NCBI GenBank assembly: GCA_965200145.1
Contig: CBDATG010000001.1
Span: 134,090-198,089 of the forward strand
Source: CBDATG01 sp965200145
GTDB taxonomy: Bacteria; Chloroflexota; Dehalococcoidia; Lucifugimonadales; Lucifugimonadaceae
Direction: 5' to 3'
Length of the DNA stretch: 64,000 nt
Positions 9,228-18,432 of the stretch are shown in pieces. Below the pieces are notes generated by a model. It saw only the letters and a list, made by a program, of their open reading frames with translations, ran no database searches and was not told the DNA's origin. A program made the position numbers and the translations under genes. Numbering within the stretch: the first letter of the stretch is position 1; each line of letters opens with the position of its first letter.

Positions 9228-9395
9228 ATGACCAGAGTTTACGAAAAACGATGCCCGCATTGCAGCGGCGACGTGCTGTTTGCACTGCGCCTAGAGGGAC
9301 CATCGCTCAAGTGTTTGCAGTGCACGCGCTCCATCGACAAGGCGCAAGCCCGATTGATGTTGTCGCACAGCGTCCAGCACACGGCAGCGGCATAA
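9228..9395 (+). CDS. Small zinc-ribbon protein (paralog 1)
   Basis: 55 aa from the ATG at 9228; a longer upstream frame lacks zinc-ribbon homology. It has two CxxC knuckles, CPHCSG near the N-terminus and CLQC about 20 residues later, joined by an LEGPSLK segment, then a short basic helix. The layout matches rubredoxin-like small zinc ribbons of unknown partner. It shares the pattern C..C.GD..F...L.G..LKCLQC.R with the next gene, so the two arose by tandem duplication. A strong intrinsic terminator follows, so it appears to be its own transcription unit. Confidence 0.7.
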   Translation: MTRVYEKRCPHCSGDVLFALRLEGPSLKCLQCTRSIDKAQARLMLSHSVQHTAAA

Positions 9396-9440
9396 GCAGA
9401 GACCGGATATACCGCAAAGCGTCCGCAAGACGCAAGACAG

Positions 9441-9480
9441 AAAAGCCCCGGTCTCGCAAGAGATCGGGGCTTTTTCTTTT
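9441..9480 (+). terminator. Strong intrinsic terminator between the zinc-ribbon genes
   Basis: A 12-bp stem AGCCCCGGTCTC / GAGATCGGGGCT (one G-U pair) closes a GCAA tetraloop and is followed by TTTTTCTTTT. The A-run on the 5' side also makes it usable on the other strand. It is the only canonical hairpin plus long U-tract I found in the window. Confidence 0.93.
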
Positions 9481-9521
9481 ACATTCGCAACAACAAAATC
9501 ACATACAGGAGGGTCAGCGAG

Positions 9522-9737
9522 ATGACCAACACTAAACTTTTCCCCAACTCATGCCAGGTTTGCGAGGGAGACCTCTGGTTCTCCATCGGACTGGATGGCG
9601 CCACTCTCAAGTGCCTACAGTGCAGCAGGACTGTCACACGCGACGGGGCGGCAAAGATGCTGGCTTCGCTCCAAATTGCCAAACGCACGGAGAAAGCAGT
9701 ACAACCTGCCGACCAACCGCTTCGCCAGGCCGCCTAG
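9522..9737 (+). CDS. Small zinc-ribbon protein (paralog 2)
   Basis: 71 aa. AGGAGGG lies 8 nt before the ATG. CQVC and CLQC knuckles about 20 residues apart flank a GLDGATLK turn, and a Gln/Ala-rich helical tail of about 25 residues follows. It is paralogous to the 55-aa protein at 9228, sharing KCLQC-[ST]-R and the spacing of all four cysteines, but sits behind a terminator and so is probably expressed separately. No catalytic motif is visible; protein-protein or nucleic-acid binding is plausible but not shown. Confidence 0.75.
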   Translation: MTNTKLFPNSCQVCEGDLWFSIGLDGATLKCLQCSRTVTRDGAAKMLASLQIAKRTEKAVQPADQPLRQAA

Positions 9738-9822
9738 TCGAGGTGCGTCGCGCCGCGTCATCCGCCGTTCAATCCACAGCGGGAGAGGCATGCGGATTGG
9801 AGGTAACCGTTGCGTACCTCGA

Positions 9823-10122
9823 TCAGTCGGTGTCGAACGTCCAGATGTCGGTCTCGCATCGCATCAACTCAGACGCGGGGTCAGCGGTTTCGACGAACTC
9901 TGTCGCTCGATCAATCGCCGACCTCAGCGTCTTCAAGTCCGAGCTCACGAACGAGAAACCGACCTGCGCCTGACCCAATCGTCCGTTGCTACCGACTTCC
10001 GCTGCGGACGCGCCGAAACGTTGACGCAATCGCGCGACGATTGATTTGACGACGCGCCTCTTATCCTTGATGGAACCGGCGTGATGTATCTGCAAATGGC
10101 AGATAACTGCTCCAACATGCAT
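9823..10122 (-). CDS. DUF503 (YlxP-like) protein
   Basis: 99 aa, matching DUF503 in length and in motifs: GAVICHLQIHHAGSIKDKRR at the start (family pattern: short beta strand, SLKdKR), then VVKSIVARLRQRF and a C-terminal beta strand. Members are small ferredoxin-like-fold proteins, often next to rbfA or infB. Here it stands alone between a zinc-ribbon gene and the enolase-superfamily gene. Function is not established; a ribosome-related role is suspected from context elsewhere only. Confidence 0.82.
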   Translation of the reverse strand: MHVGAVICHLQIHHAGSIKDKRRVVKSIVARLRQRFGASAAEVGSNGRLGQAQVGFSFVSSDLKTLRSAIDRATEFVETADPASELMRCETDIWTFDTD

Positions 10123-10212
10123 CCCGTCGCTACCCCTCTTGGCGGTTCAAACTCATCGCGCCAACGCGATTCAATTAATCAGTACTGAGCCAGTTATCGA
10201 TTCCGCAACCGA

Positions 10213-11361
10213 TTAGTACTCCAGGTACGGCTCGCTCTCAACTTGGATGAATTCCGCCGGCGGATACTTGGAAACCGCATCCAAATCAACGTCAGTGCCC
10301 CATCCCGGGCCATCAGGAACACGTGCGAAACCGTCTGCACGAAGTATCTTGCCCGTCAACACCTCGTCGTAGTAGTCCAAGAAACTGAGGAAAATCTCCT
10401 GCTTGAAGATGTTCGGCGTGCACATGTCCAAGTGCAGGCTCGCTACTGTTGAGATAGGTCCGTTGGAGTTGTGCGGCGCCACGGAGATGTGGTACGTCTC
10501 CGCCGCGGCGGCGATCTTCCTGAGCTCCGTGATACCACCGGAGTGGCAGATGTCCGGTTGGATGATCCGCGCCGCGTTCGATTCGATCAGCGGACGGAAG
10601 TCCCAGCGACCGTAAAGCTGCTCGCCCGTCGATATCGGGATCGACACAGCGTCCGAAAGCGCCTTGAGCGAATCGATGTTGTCCCACATGATCGGTTCCT
10701 CTAGCCAGGCGATGTTGAGATGCTCAACCGCCTTCGCAGCATGTTGCGCGCTCCACATGTCCAACCTACCGCGCACATCAATCGCCACTTCTATGTCAGG
10801 ACCAACGGCATCCCTAACCGCCGTCACAAGGTCAACTGCCGATCTGATCCGCTGCGCTGTAACGACCTGTGGACCCTTGAACGGATAGAACTTAAGCGCG
10901 TTCCAACCGTGAGACACTGCCTCCGTTGCCAAGCGATAGTGGTCTTCCGGTGTCACTGCGCCGCTCATCCAACCGTTGGCATAAGTCGGCACGGCATCAC
11001 GGACCTTCCCTCCGAACAGATCGTAGACCGGCACATCAAGCGATTTTGCCTTGAGGTCGCAAAGAGCCAGGTCAATACCGCTGATCGCAGACATCGTAAC
11101 CGGACCACCAGTCCATGTGACTCGGCGATGCAACGATGTCCAGATGTGTTCGATCTGAAACGCATCCTTGCCCTTCAGGTACTTCGCGAAATCCAGAATC
11201 TCCGCCTCAACCGCCGCGTCCTTGTACTGAGTGCTGGCTTCGCCCCATCCATAAGTCCCATCTTCGGCAGTAACGCGCACGAATATCCAGTTGGCTGCCG
11301 ACCGTTCATGGCCAGGCGCGCCCATGCGGAAAGTCTCAACCTCTGCAATGCGTTTGTTCAT
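10213..11361 (-). CDS. Enolase-superfamily (mandelate racemase/galactonate dehydratase-like) enzyme
   Basis: 382 aa from the ATG at 11361; the longer TTG frame adds 11 residues. It has an N-terminal capping domain, then a TIM barrel with metal ligands Asp195, Glu221 (WLEEP) and Glu247 (STGEQ) and the general base region with His297 (APHNSNGP). This layout is closest to the D-galactonate dehydratase/ManD group. The segment that normally reads D-x-H at the third strand reads DVR here, so Arg replaces the usual catalytic His and the reaction may differ. Likely an acid-sugar dehydratase or racemase; substrate unknown. SAR202 genomes are known for many such paralogs. Confidence 0.85.
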   Translation of the reverse strand: MNKRIAEVETFRMGAPGHERSAANWIFVRVTAEDGTYGWGEASTQYKDAAVEAEILDFAKYLKGKDAFQIEHIWTSLHRRVTWTGGPVTMSAISGIDLALCDLKAKSLDVPVYDLFGGKVRDAVPTYANGWMSGAVTPEDHYRLATEAVSHGWNALKFYPFKGPQVVTAQRIRSAVDLVTAVRDAVGPDIEVAIDVRGRLDMWSAQHAAKAVEHLNIAWLEEPIMWDNIDSLKALSDAVSIPISTGEQLYGRWDFRPLIESNAARIIQPDICHSGGITELRKIAAAAETYHISVAPHNSNGPISTVASLHLDMCTPNIFKQEIFLSFLDYYDEVLTGKILRADGFARVPDGPGWGTDVDLDAVSKYPPAEFIQVESEPYLEY

Positions 11362-11424
11362 TCCATTCTCGCCTTCGGCATGTTGACGATGCAATCACGC
11401 GTTGAACCAACGCGTCGGGTAGGG

Positions 11425-12348
11425 TTAAACAACGAGCGACAGCTCCTGGTTACGACGCATTGTCTCAAGATGCTCGGCATCGTAGTGCATCCCCCAAATC
11501 TCGTCCAACCCAGGCGTGTAGTCATAGTCGCCTCGCAACTGTGAGATATCGTCCTCTGGCCGCCATGCGCGCAGGCGTTTGTTGATGCACTCAGCGTTCA
11601 GAGCCGATTTCTCTATGCCGACACTGACTCTAGACAGGCCCCTGGACACGCAGAGCGTCGTGCCGGTTCCGGCAAACGGGTCCAGAACCGTATCTGCCGG
11701 CATCGACGACGAAAGCACGATCCGAGTCAACAAGGATACTGGCGACTGCTGTTTATGCAGACGTTCCCCATTCACATCGCGTAACGGCTCCGATCCTGCG
11801 TAGAAACCCGAAGTCAGCTCACGGATGTCGTCCCAAACATCCGTGACTAAGATACCGCCCTCCCGCTCCGTATAACCCGCCGGCAGTGGCGGATCAATGC
11901 GAAGTCGGTTGAACAAGCGAGGCCGCTCGCCCTTGGTCGCGAAAGCGATGACTTGAAACGACTTGCCGAACCGTTTCAACCCAGGGACCGCGGATGTCTT
12001 CTTGCGCCATACGATCAGGTTCTGAAACGTCCACCCAGTCTCCCGCAATACGCGCAATGCCTCCTCAGCATTCTTTTCCCGTTGCATGAAATAGATGGCC
12101 GCACCGTCTGAAGACAGGCGATGCACCTCTTCGCACACATCGCCCATCCAAGACCAGTACTCCGCATCGGGCATCGAGTCGTAGTGGGAGTCGTACTCCT
12201 TGCCCTGATTGAACGGCGGGTCCAGAAACGTCAGGTCAAACGACGAGTGCGACGAATCACGGCTCCGCAACCAGCGCAGGCAATCATCGTGAACAACCAA
12301 CGGTGAGGGGTCGACTTGCCTCGGGACGCTTGCGACTTCCTGGTGCAT
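11425..12348 (-). CDS. Solitary site-specific DNA methyltransferase (beta class)
   Basis: 307 aa. The catalytic motif IV DPPF occurs early (about residue 43) and the SAM-binding DPFAGTGTT late (about 235), the beta-class order used by N6-adenine and N4-cytosine enzymes. Segment IVWRKKTSAVPGLKRF resembles the substrate-binding part of such MTases. There is no restriction gene next to it; it lies between a metabolic gene and the atp operon, suggesting an orphan, perhaps regulatory, methylase. The target sequence cannot be predicted from this protein alone. Confidence 0.85.
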   Translation of the reverse strand: MHQEVASVPRQVDPSPLVVHDDCLRWLRSRDSSHSSFDLTFLDPPFNQGKEYDSHYDSMPDAEYWSWMGDVCEEVHRLSSDGAAIYFMQREKNAEEALRVLRETGWTFQNLIVWRKKTSAVPGLKRFGKSFQVIAFATKGERPRLFNRLRIDPPLPAGYTEREGGILVTDVWDDIRELTSGFYAGSEPLRDVNGERLHKQQSPVSLLTRIVLSSSMPADTVLDPFAGTGTTLCVSRGLSRVSVGIEKSALNAECINKRLRAWRPEDDISQLRGDYDYTPGLDEIWGMHYDAEHLETMRRNQELSLVV

Positions 12349-12444
12349 TCCGATAACTATCGCGCCGCTGCCTACGGGGCGAACGGGACGACTTCACTCA
12401 AGGTCAAGCCAGACAAGCCAATCAACATTTCAGAAGGGGTCGCG

Positions 12445-12867
12445 TCAGCGTCGTCCGTTGCCAGTGCCGCGACTCGCTATCCTGACACGCGTCTGGGCGC
12501 GGCGCAATGATGCCAACGCGCGTTCAATATCAACATCGGCAGCATGACTAGCAATGCGCTCCCTCGCTCGTCGCATCGCCGCATCGGCTCGCTCCGTGTC
12601 AATCTCATCGGCGCGCTCTGCCGCGTCTGCGAGGATCGTCACATGGTCGTTGAGTACTTCCATGAACCCGCCTGCCAACGCTATCACCTGTTCCGGTCCC
12701 TGGTCGGTTCGGAATCGCAACTCGCCCGGCATGAGAGTCGTCATGAGCGCAGCATGACGCGGCAGTATCGTTACTTGCCCCTCAGTGCTCGGCGCAACGA
12801 CGAAATCTGCCCCACCAGAGTACTTCTCGCGTTCCGCAGTTTCGACATTGAGAGTGATGCGTGCCAT
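12445..12867 (-). CDS. atpC: ATP synthase F1 epsilon subunit
   Basis: 140 aa from the ATG at 12867 (MARITLNV), where family homology begins; an in-frame ATG at 12900 would add 11 residues. The N-terminal beta sandwich shows GGADFVVAPSTEGQVTILPR and HAALMTTLMPGELR; the C-terminal alanine/arginine-rich two-helix part runs to the end. Last gene of the atp operon, 57 nt after atpD. It couples F1 to the rotor and can inhibit ATP hydrolysis. Confidence 0.93.
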   Translation of the reverse strand: MARITLNVETAEREKYSGGADFVVAPSTEGQVTILPRHAALMTTLMPGELRFRTDQGPEQVIALAGGFMEVLNDHVTILADAAERADEIDTERADAAMRRARERIASHAADVDIERALASLRRAQTRVRIASRGTGNGRR

Positions 12868-12924
12868 TTCGTGATCCGTTCTCCGATCCTGCGCAGTCAT
12901 ACTCAAGGTGCCGATGGACTTCGG

Positions 12925-14340
12925 TTAAGCAGCTGCTTGCGCCTGCATCTCCGCGCCCTTTGCGACAGCGTCGTCTATCGTCCCAACCATGTAGAACGCC
13001 TGCTCTGGCAGACCGTCGTGCTTGCCCTCAAGTATCTCCAAGAATCCCTTGACCGCGTCATCGCGCGACACATACTTACCCGGCAACCCGGTGAAGACCT
13101 CGCCGACGAAGAATGGTTGCGTTAGGAAACGTTGAATCTTGCGCGCGCGGGCTACGATCAACTGATCATCCGCCGACAACTCCTCAATGCCAAGGATGGC
13201 GATCACATCTTGCAGGTCGTTGTAACGCTGCAACACCTGCTTCACACCAGATGCCGCCTCGTAATGGTCCTGTCCAACGATTCCTGGCTCTAGCAGTCGA
13301 GAGTTGGAAGCCAGAGGGTCAACCGCCGGGAACAGCGCCTGCGCCGCCAACGCACGATCCAGCGACACATTCGCATCCAGGTGGCCGAACGTCGTGACGA
13401 TGCCGGGGTCGGTGTAGTCGTCTGCCGGCACGTAAACCGCCTGGAACGATGTGATCGAGCCGCCCTGCGTAGACGTGATTCGCTCCATCAAGTCACCCAA
13501 CTCAGTGGATAGCGTGGGCTGGTATCCAACTGCAGATGGCATCCGCCCGAGCAAAGCCGATACCTCCATGCCTGCGAGAATGTAACGATAGACGTTGTCG
13601 ATGAACAGCAAAACATCCTGTCCCGATTCGTCTCTGAAATACTCTGCCATCGTCAGACCTGTCAGCGCGATCCGGGCCCTGGTTCCCGGCGGCTCGTTCA
13701 TTTGACCGAACACCAACGCAGTCTGACCGAAGACTCCGGCTTCCCGCATCTCGTGCCACAGGTCGTTGCCTTCGCGGGATCGCTCACCCACGCCTGCAAA
13801 CACCGACACACCTGAATGCTCCTGCGCGATATTGCGGATCAACTCTGTAATGATGACCGTCTTACCGACGCCCGCACCGCCGTACGCGCCCACCTTCCCG
13901 CCACGAGGGAAGGGCGTTATCAAGTCCAAGACCTTGATACCAGTCTCCAATATCTCCGTGGTGCGCGCCTGCTCTGCAAACGAAGGGGGCTGGCGGTGAA
14001 TCGGCGAGCGCAACGCATTCGACGGGATCGCATCGCCATCATCGATCGGATCTCCTAGCACATTGAAGATGCGGCCGAGGGAGTCGTCTCCAACGGGCAC
14101 TGCGATGGGTTGACCTGTGTCCGCGCAAGCGGTGCCACGCGCCAGACCGTCCGTGGTACCCATTGCCAGGCATCGCGCCCAGTTGTTGCCGACATGTTGC
14201 TCAACCTCGAGCACCAGCCGCTCTCCGTCGATCTCGGTCTCAACCGCGTTGTAGATGTCCGGAAGTGCGTCCGGCGGGAACTCAACATCGACGACAGTGC
14301 CGATTACTTGAACAACTTTCCCTTGCGCGCTTGTCGTCAT
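12925..14340 (-). CDS. atpD: ATP synthase F1 beta subunit
   Basis: 471 aa, normal length. The P-loop GGAGVGKTVIITELI, the GERSREGNDLWHEM segment, LLGRMPSAVGYQPTLSTELG and a DELSEED-equivalent reading EELSADD are all present. Some usually strict positions differ: the FRF of LLFIDNIFRF is YRY here, and the catalytic-loop region reads DPGIVTTFGHLDA where many families have DPAPATTFAHLDA. Overall it is a functional-looking but divergent beta subunit, the catalytic nucleotide site of F1. Confidence 0.97.
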   Translation of the reverse strand: MTTSAQGKVVQVIGTVVDVEFPPDALPDIYNAVETEIDGERLVLEVEQHVGNNWARCLAMGTTDGLARGTACADTGQPIAVPVGDDSLGRIFNVLGDPIDDGDAIPSNALRSPIHRQPPSFAEQARTTEILETGIKVLDLITPFPRGGKVGAYGGAGVGKTVIITELIRNIAQEHSGVSVFAGVGERSREGNDLWHEMREAGVFGQTALVFGQMNEPPGTRARIALTGLTMAEYFRDESGQDVLLFIDNVYRYILAGMEVSALLGRMPSAVGYQPTLSTELGDLMERITSTQGGSITSFQAVYVPADDYTDPGIVTTFGHLDANVSLDRALAAQALFPAVDPLASNSRLLEPGIVGQDHYEAASGVKQVLQRYNDLQDVIAILGIEELSADDQLIVARARKIQRFLTQPFFVGEVFTGLPGKYVSRDDAVKGFLEILEGKHDGLPEQAFYMVGTIDDAVAKGAEMQAQAAA

Positions 14341-14428
14341 GGCCGGTTGGCTCCTTTTGGGTGTTCCATATCTGGCTGAAGTGTTGATTGGTCAGTCTGG
14401 CAAATCGTAGAGATACCGGGAAGAGAAT

Positions 14429-15307
14429 CTACTTCTCAACCGCCGCAACTCCCCCTACTATGTCGAGAAGCTCGCCGGTAATCGATTCCTGTCGCGCCTT
14501 ATTGAGGTCTAGCGTGAGCTCCTCAATGAGCTCATTGGCGTTATCAGTTGCCGCCTGCATTGCTACCATCCGCGCCGAGTGTTCGCTCGCCTGCGCTTCC
14601 AACACCGCATGGAACACCAGCGTCTCCACATAGCGAGGGGCCAAGGCGGAGATCACCTCTGGAGCACTGGGCTCGTAGATGTAGTCCGAGGGATTCATCG
14701 GAACTGCCAGATCGATCTCCTCCACCATGTCGGGTTTCACCGGCAGCAGATGTCGCGCGACCGGGCGTTGCACCGTCGTGTTCACGAACTGCGCGTAGAT
14801 CAATTTGACCTCACCGACCTCGCCCTTGCGATAACGGTCGATAATCATCGACGAAATAGGGAATGTATCCACCAATGAAGGCCTGTCCGGAACCGAGAAG
14901 CTGGCGTGCAGCTGCCCTCCCGAGCGCGCCACGAACCTCTCACCTTTGCGTCCAACGGCGATCGTTTCAACGTCCTGTCCGCCAGAGCGTAACTCGTTAC
15001 CCGCGACACGAGTAATGTTCGACACCAACGCGCCCGCGAGTCCGCGGTCCGGCGTTACGAGGACCATTAGCTTTCGAGGCTCGCTGTTGCTACGGAACAG
15101 TGCATCTGGGGCGATATCGGAATCTGAAAGCTGCTGTGCCAAGTGGCCGACCACTATCGCCATCCTGTCTGCGTATGGCCTACCATCGCGCACGAGCTCC
15201 TGGGCACGTTGCATCTTCGACGCTGCGATCAGTTGCATCGCGCCGGTTATCTTCGCAGTATTGCCGACGGACCTGATTCGGTCTCGTATGTCTTTCAGGC
15301 TAGGCAT
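14429..15307 (-). CDS. atpG: ATP synthase F1 gamma subunit
   Basis: 292 aa, typical size. It starts with SLKDIRDRIRSVGNTAKIT, the conserved N-terminal coiled-coil helix, and ends with the conserved C-terminal helix (AMQAATDNANELIEELTLDLNKARQ, quoted in part as NKARQESIT). The middle Rossmann-like domain includes VTPDRGLAGALVSN. It forms the rotating central shaft. It lies 34 nt after atpA and 88 nt before atpD. Confidence 0.97.
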   Translation of the reverse strand: MPSLKDIRDRIRSVGNTAKITGAMQLIAASKMQRAQELVRDGRPYADRMAIVVGHLAQQLSDSDIAPDALFRSNSEPRKLMVLVTPDRGLAGALVSNITRVAGNELRSGGQDVETIAVGRKGERFVARSGGQLHASFSVPDRPSLVDTFPISSMIIDRYRKGEVGEVKLIYAQFVNTTVQRPVARHLLPVKPDMVEEIDLAVPMNPSDYIYEPSAPEVISALAPRYVETLVFHAVLEAQASEHSARMVAMQAATDNANELIEELTLDLNKARQESITGELLDIVGGVAAVEK

Positions 15308-15341
15308 GAGTTTAGTCGGCTGGGAAAATCACCCACAAGTT

Positions 15342-16856
15342 TCAGTTGAGGTCGGACGTCTGCTTCAAAGCCTCAGCAGCCTCGATCAGCTGGGATCCCG
15401 CTTCGTCCGAGAGGTCGCCAGACTCAGAGATCTCCGCGAGCACCTCTGGCATGTTTGCGGCAATGTAGTCGTACCACTGCGACTCGAAATCCCTTACCTT
15501 GTTGACCGGCACATCGTCCAGCGCGCCTTGATTGGCAACATGGAAGGTCGCAACCATGTCCTCGTACGCGATAGGCGCGTTCTCGCCCTGTTTCAACAAT
15601 TCTCGGAACCTCTCGCCACGCGCCAACTGACGTCTTGTCACCGCGTCAAGGTCCTCAGCTCCGAACTGGGCAAATGTCGCCAAGGCATCGAACTGCGCCA
15701 TCTCCGTCTTGAGCGAGCCCGCAACCGACTTCATGCCTCTGCGCTGGGCCGATGACCCTACGCGCGTGACAGAGATTCCAGAGTTAACAGCCGGACGGAC
15801 CCCCGCGTTGAATAGGTCGGGTTCCAAGAAGAGCTGCCCATCGGTGATCGAGATGACATTTGTTGGGATGTATGCCGAGACATCACCCGCGAGCGTCTCG
15901 ATAATCGGCAACGCGGTTATTGAACCGCCGCCTAACTCTGGCGATAATCTCGCAGCCCTCTCAAGTAAACGAGAGTGTAGGTAGAAGACATCCCCGGGAT
16001 ATGCCTCGCGCCCGGGCGGGCGGCGCAGAAGCAACGACATCTGGCGATATGCCCAAGCGTGCTTCGACAGGTCGTCGTACACAATCAGAACATCCCGACC
16101 CTGGTCCATGAAGTGCTCTGCTATCGCGCATCCCGCGTAGGGTGCCAAGAACTGTAGAGGCGCCGGGTCCGACGCGTTTGCCGCCACCACGACCGTGTGG
16201 TCCAAGGCATCATTGTCGGCGAGACGCTGCACGGTACCGGCAACTTTCGATGCCTTCTGGCCAATCGCCACATAGACCGCGAGCATGTCGGAATCTCGCT
16301 GGTTGATGATGGCATCAATACAGAGGGAGGTCTTACCGGTCGACCTGTCGCCAATCACAAGCTCGCGCTGACCTCTACCGACCGGAACCATCGCGTCGAC
16401 TATCTTCACTCCGAATTGCACCGGCTGATTCACCGGTTGCCGCGACACAACACCAGGAGCTATCTTCTCAACTGGCAACGTTTCGGATGTGCTGGGCGGT
16501 GCTTGACCGTCTATCGGCCTTCCCAGCGGGTCTAATACCCTCCCCAGCAGAGACTCACCTACCGGCACCTCTAGGATCCTCCCGGTCGACCGGACCTCAT
16601 CACCTTCCTTTACTCGCAAGTAATCACCCAAAACCACCGCGCCTACAGAATCCTCTTCCAAGTTGAGTGCCAAACCCAAGATGTCATTAGGGAACTGGAT
16701 AATCTCGTTCAGCCTAACACCTGCTAGTCCATGAATCCGCGCGATGCCGTCGCCGGCTTCAACCACGGTGCCAACATCGACCATCGTAAGTTCGTCGCCA
16801 AACTCCTCAATCTGTCGGCGGATAACCGATGCAATGTCTTGGCTCGTCGTCGTCAT
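15342..16856 (-). CDS. atpA: ATP synthase F1 alpha subunit
   Basis: 504 aa, normal length. P-loop GDRSTGKTSLCIDAII (Ser replaces the common Gln), KASKVAGTVQRL, the AGCAIAEHF segment, PGREAYPGDVFYLHSRLLER and SVTRVGSSAQ are all family landmarks. It forms the non-catalytic nucleotide sites of the F1 hexamer. The ATG start at 16856 is 98 nt downstream of the atpH stop. Confidence 0.97.
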   Translation of the reverse strand: MTTTSQDIASVIRRQIEEFGDELTMVDVGTVVEAGDGIARIHGLAGVRLNEIIQFPNDILGLALNLEEDSVGAVVLGDYLRVKEGDEVRSTGRILEVPVGESLLGRVLDPLGRPIDGQAPPSTSETLPVEKIAPGVVSRQPVNQPVQFGVKIVDAMVPVGRGQRELVIGDRSTGKTSLCIDAIINQRDSDMLAVYVAIGQKASKVAGTVQRLADNDALDHTVVVAANASDPAPLQFLAPYAGCAIAEHFMDQGRDVLIVYDDLSKHAWAYRQMSLLLRRPPGREAYPGDVFYLHSRLLERAARLSPELGGGSITALPIIETLAGDVSAYIPTNVISITDGQLFLEPDLFNAGVRPAVNSGISVTRVGSSAQRRGMKSVAGSLKTEMAQFDALATFAQFGAEDLDAVTRRQLARGERFRELLKQGENAPIAYEDMVATFHVANQGALDDVPVNKVRDFESQWYDYIAANMPEVLAEISESGDLSDEAGSQLIEAAEALKQTSDLN

Positions 16857-16954
16857 ATAGCTTGCACCTTAATCTTGTGGGGTAGCTTATCGGTTTGGTT
16901 TAGAGAGGTCACAGTCAACCATCGAGCAATGCACGCGGGCAAATATTCGTATTC

Positions 16955-17500
16955 CTAGTTGGTCACCGGCCGTTGCGACAGCGCGTTACGCATAGAACGC
17001 AACCTAGTACGGGCGCTGCCGTCTATTAATCGATCGCCGACCCGCGCCACTAGTCCACCGAGAACCTCCGCATCTACTCGCTCAGCAAGCTCAATGCGCC
17101 TCAAGCCGGTCAGGTCTCGCAGATTAGCCCGCAGCCTGGCGCGTTGCGGTCCGTTCAGCGGAACCGCAGAGACCACCTCTGCCCTCCCGATGCTCAAATG
17201 TTCGTCCGCCAGCTCTTGAAACGATGCAGCGATCGCGCCCGTCTGTTCAATGTCGCCATTGGAAACCAACAGTGACCACAGGTTGCGGACTGTCGGATCA
17301 ATCTCTGCCAGCAAGACGTTCACTCCGTTGAGTCGTTCTGATAGCGGAACGAACGGAGAGGCCATGAATGCCATGACATCAGGGTCGGAGATAACCTCGG
17401 CTGCGCGTGCGACATCGCCGCGCCACAGTTCCAACACGCCGCGGTCTACGGCGATCGCGAACGCGGCTTGCGCGTATCTTCTGCTTGAAGCTCGGGCCAT
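16955..17500 (-). CDS. atpH: ATP synthase delta subunit
   Basis: 181 aa. An N-terminal helical bundle (SRRYAQAAFAIAVDRG) and a C-terminal region RRIELAERVDAEVLGGLVARVGDRLIDGS (shown in part as GGLVARVGDRLIDGS) match OSCP/delta, which ties F1 to the b-subunit stator. Its place between atpF and atpA is the classical bacterial order. Confidence 0.94.
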   Translation of the reverse strand: MARASSRRYAQAAFAIAVDRGVLELWRGDVARAAEVISDPDVMAFMASPFVPLSERLNGVNVLLAEIDPTVRNLWSLLVSNGDIEQTGAIAASFQELADEHLSIGRAEVVSAVPLNGPQRARLRANLRDLTGLRRIELAERVDAEVLGGLVARVGDRLIDGSARTRLRSMRNALSQRPVTN

Positions 17501-17541
17501 GTCTCTTGACTAATGCTCAACCATGCGCCACCACGCGGTGA

Positions 17542-18042
17542 CTACCGGTTTGACCCAGCCAGGCCATCTTCCAAGACCTTGTCGATCATCTGTTTATGTG
17601 AATCCCTGTCCAAAGACTGCTCCACGATTCTCTCAGCGGCCAGGATCGCGAGGTCGGCGAACTCCTTACGCACCTCTTCAACAGCCGCATCCTGCGCCTG
17701 CTGAATCGATTCTCGCGCACGCTCAACCATCTCGGCGACATCGGCACGCGTTCGTTCCTCTTCTTGGGCGCGTAAGCGTGCCGCTGCTTCTCTGGCCTCA
17801 GCGATCAGACCTTGACCTTCGCGTCGTGCGTTGGCAAGCTCCTGTTCCACTCGCTCTGCCGAGGACGCGGCATCTGCCCGGGCGCGGTCTGCCGCCTCCA
17901 GGCTCTCGCGTATGCGCTCCGCTCGCTCATCTAGCATCCGTGTTATCGGACCATAGAGGAACCGATACAGGACGAAGGCGATCAATGTAAAGCCGACGAA
18001 GAACGTCAGCAACCTCGGCAGGTCTATTCCTAGTGCATCCAT
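17542..18042 (-). CDS. atpF: ATP synthase b subunit
   Basis: 166 aa. One membrane helix near the N-terminus (LLTFFVGFTLIAFVLYRFL) is followed by a long charged coiled coil rich in Arg, Glu and Ala (about 35-150), the usual stator-stalk design. Only one b-type gene is present, so a homodimer is expected. The atpE-atpF gap of 162 bp holds no other gene that I can support. Confidence 0.94.
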   Translation of the reverse strand: MDALGIDLPRLLTFFVGFTLIAFVLYRFLYGPITRMLDERAERIRESLEAADRARADAASSAERVEQELANARREGQGLIAEAREAAARLRAQEEERTRADVAEMVERARESIQQAQDAAVEEVRKEFADLAILAAERIVEQSLDRDSHKQMIDKVLEDGLAGSNR

Positions 18043-18204
18043 TGCGTGCTCCGTGCGCTCTACGAGTTATCGTCTTGTCTTCGGATACGTGATCTCGGCC
18101 ACTGCCGGCGCGGGCGCGGCTGTCACGCTTCTGTCCGCATCGATACCAGCACAGGTGCCGGATCGTGTGGCCGCGCAACGTAACGCCATCGCCGTACCGA
18201 CTCT

Positions 18205-18432
18205 CTAGGTGGTGAACAGTGTGATGATCGCGACCACCAGCGCGTAGATCGCGATGGCTTCCGTGAACGCGATCGCGAGGATCATGTTCTGGCGTATCGC
18301 GTCGGCAGCTTCCGGGTTGCGGCCTAACGCTTCCATCGCTTTGCCGGCGAGCATTCCGATGCCCAGACCCGGGCCAATGGCGCCGATGGCAATCGCGATG
18401 CCTGCTCCAAGCGGTGTCAAATCCCAAGGCAT
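18205..18432 (-). CDS. atpE: ATP synthase c subunit (rotor ring)
   Basis: 75 aa, two membrane helices around the polar loop RNPEAADAIRQ. The ion-binding Glu58 lies in AFTEAIAIY; the next residue is Ala, not Ser/Thr, and no Na+-type Gln pattern is evident, so a proton-driven enzyme is inferred. AGGAGG lies 11 nt upstream of the ATG and the gene is preceded by a 231-bp leader, consistent with the extra translation that this multi-copy subunit needs. Confidence 0.96.
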   Translation of the reverse strand: MPWDLTPLGAGIAIAIGAIGPGLGIGMLAGKAMEALGRNPEAADAIRQNMILAIAFTEAIAIYALVVAIITLFTT

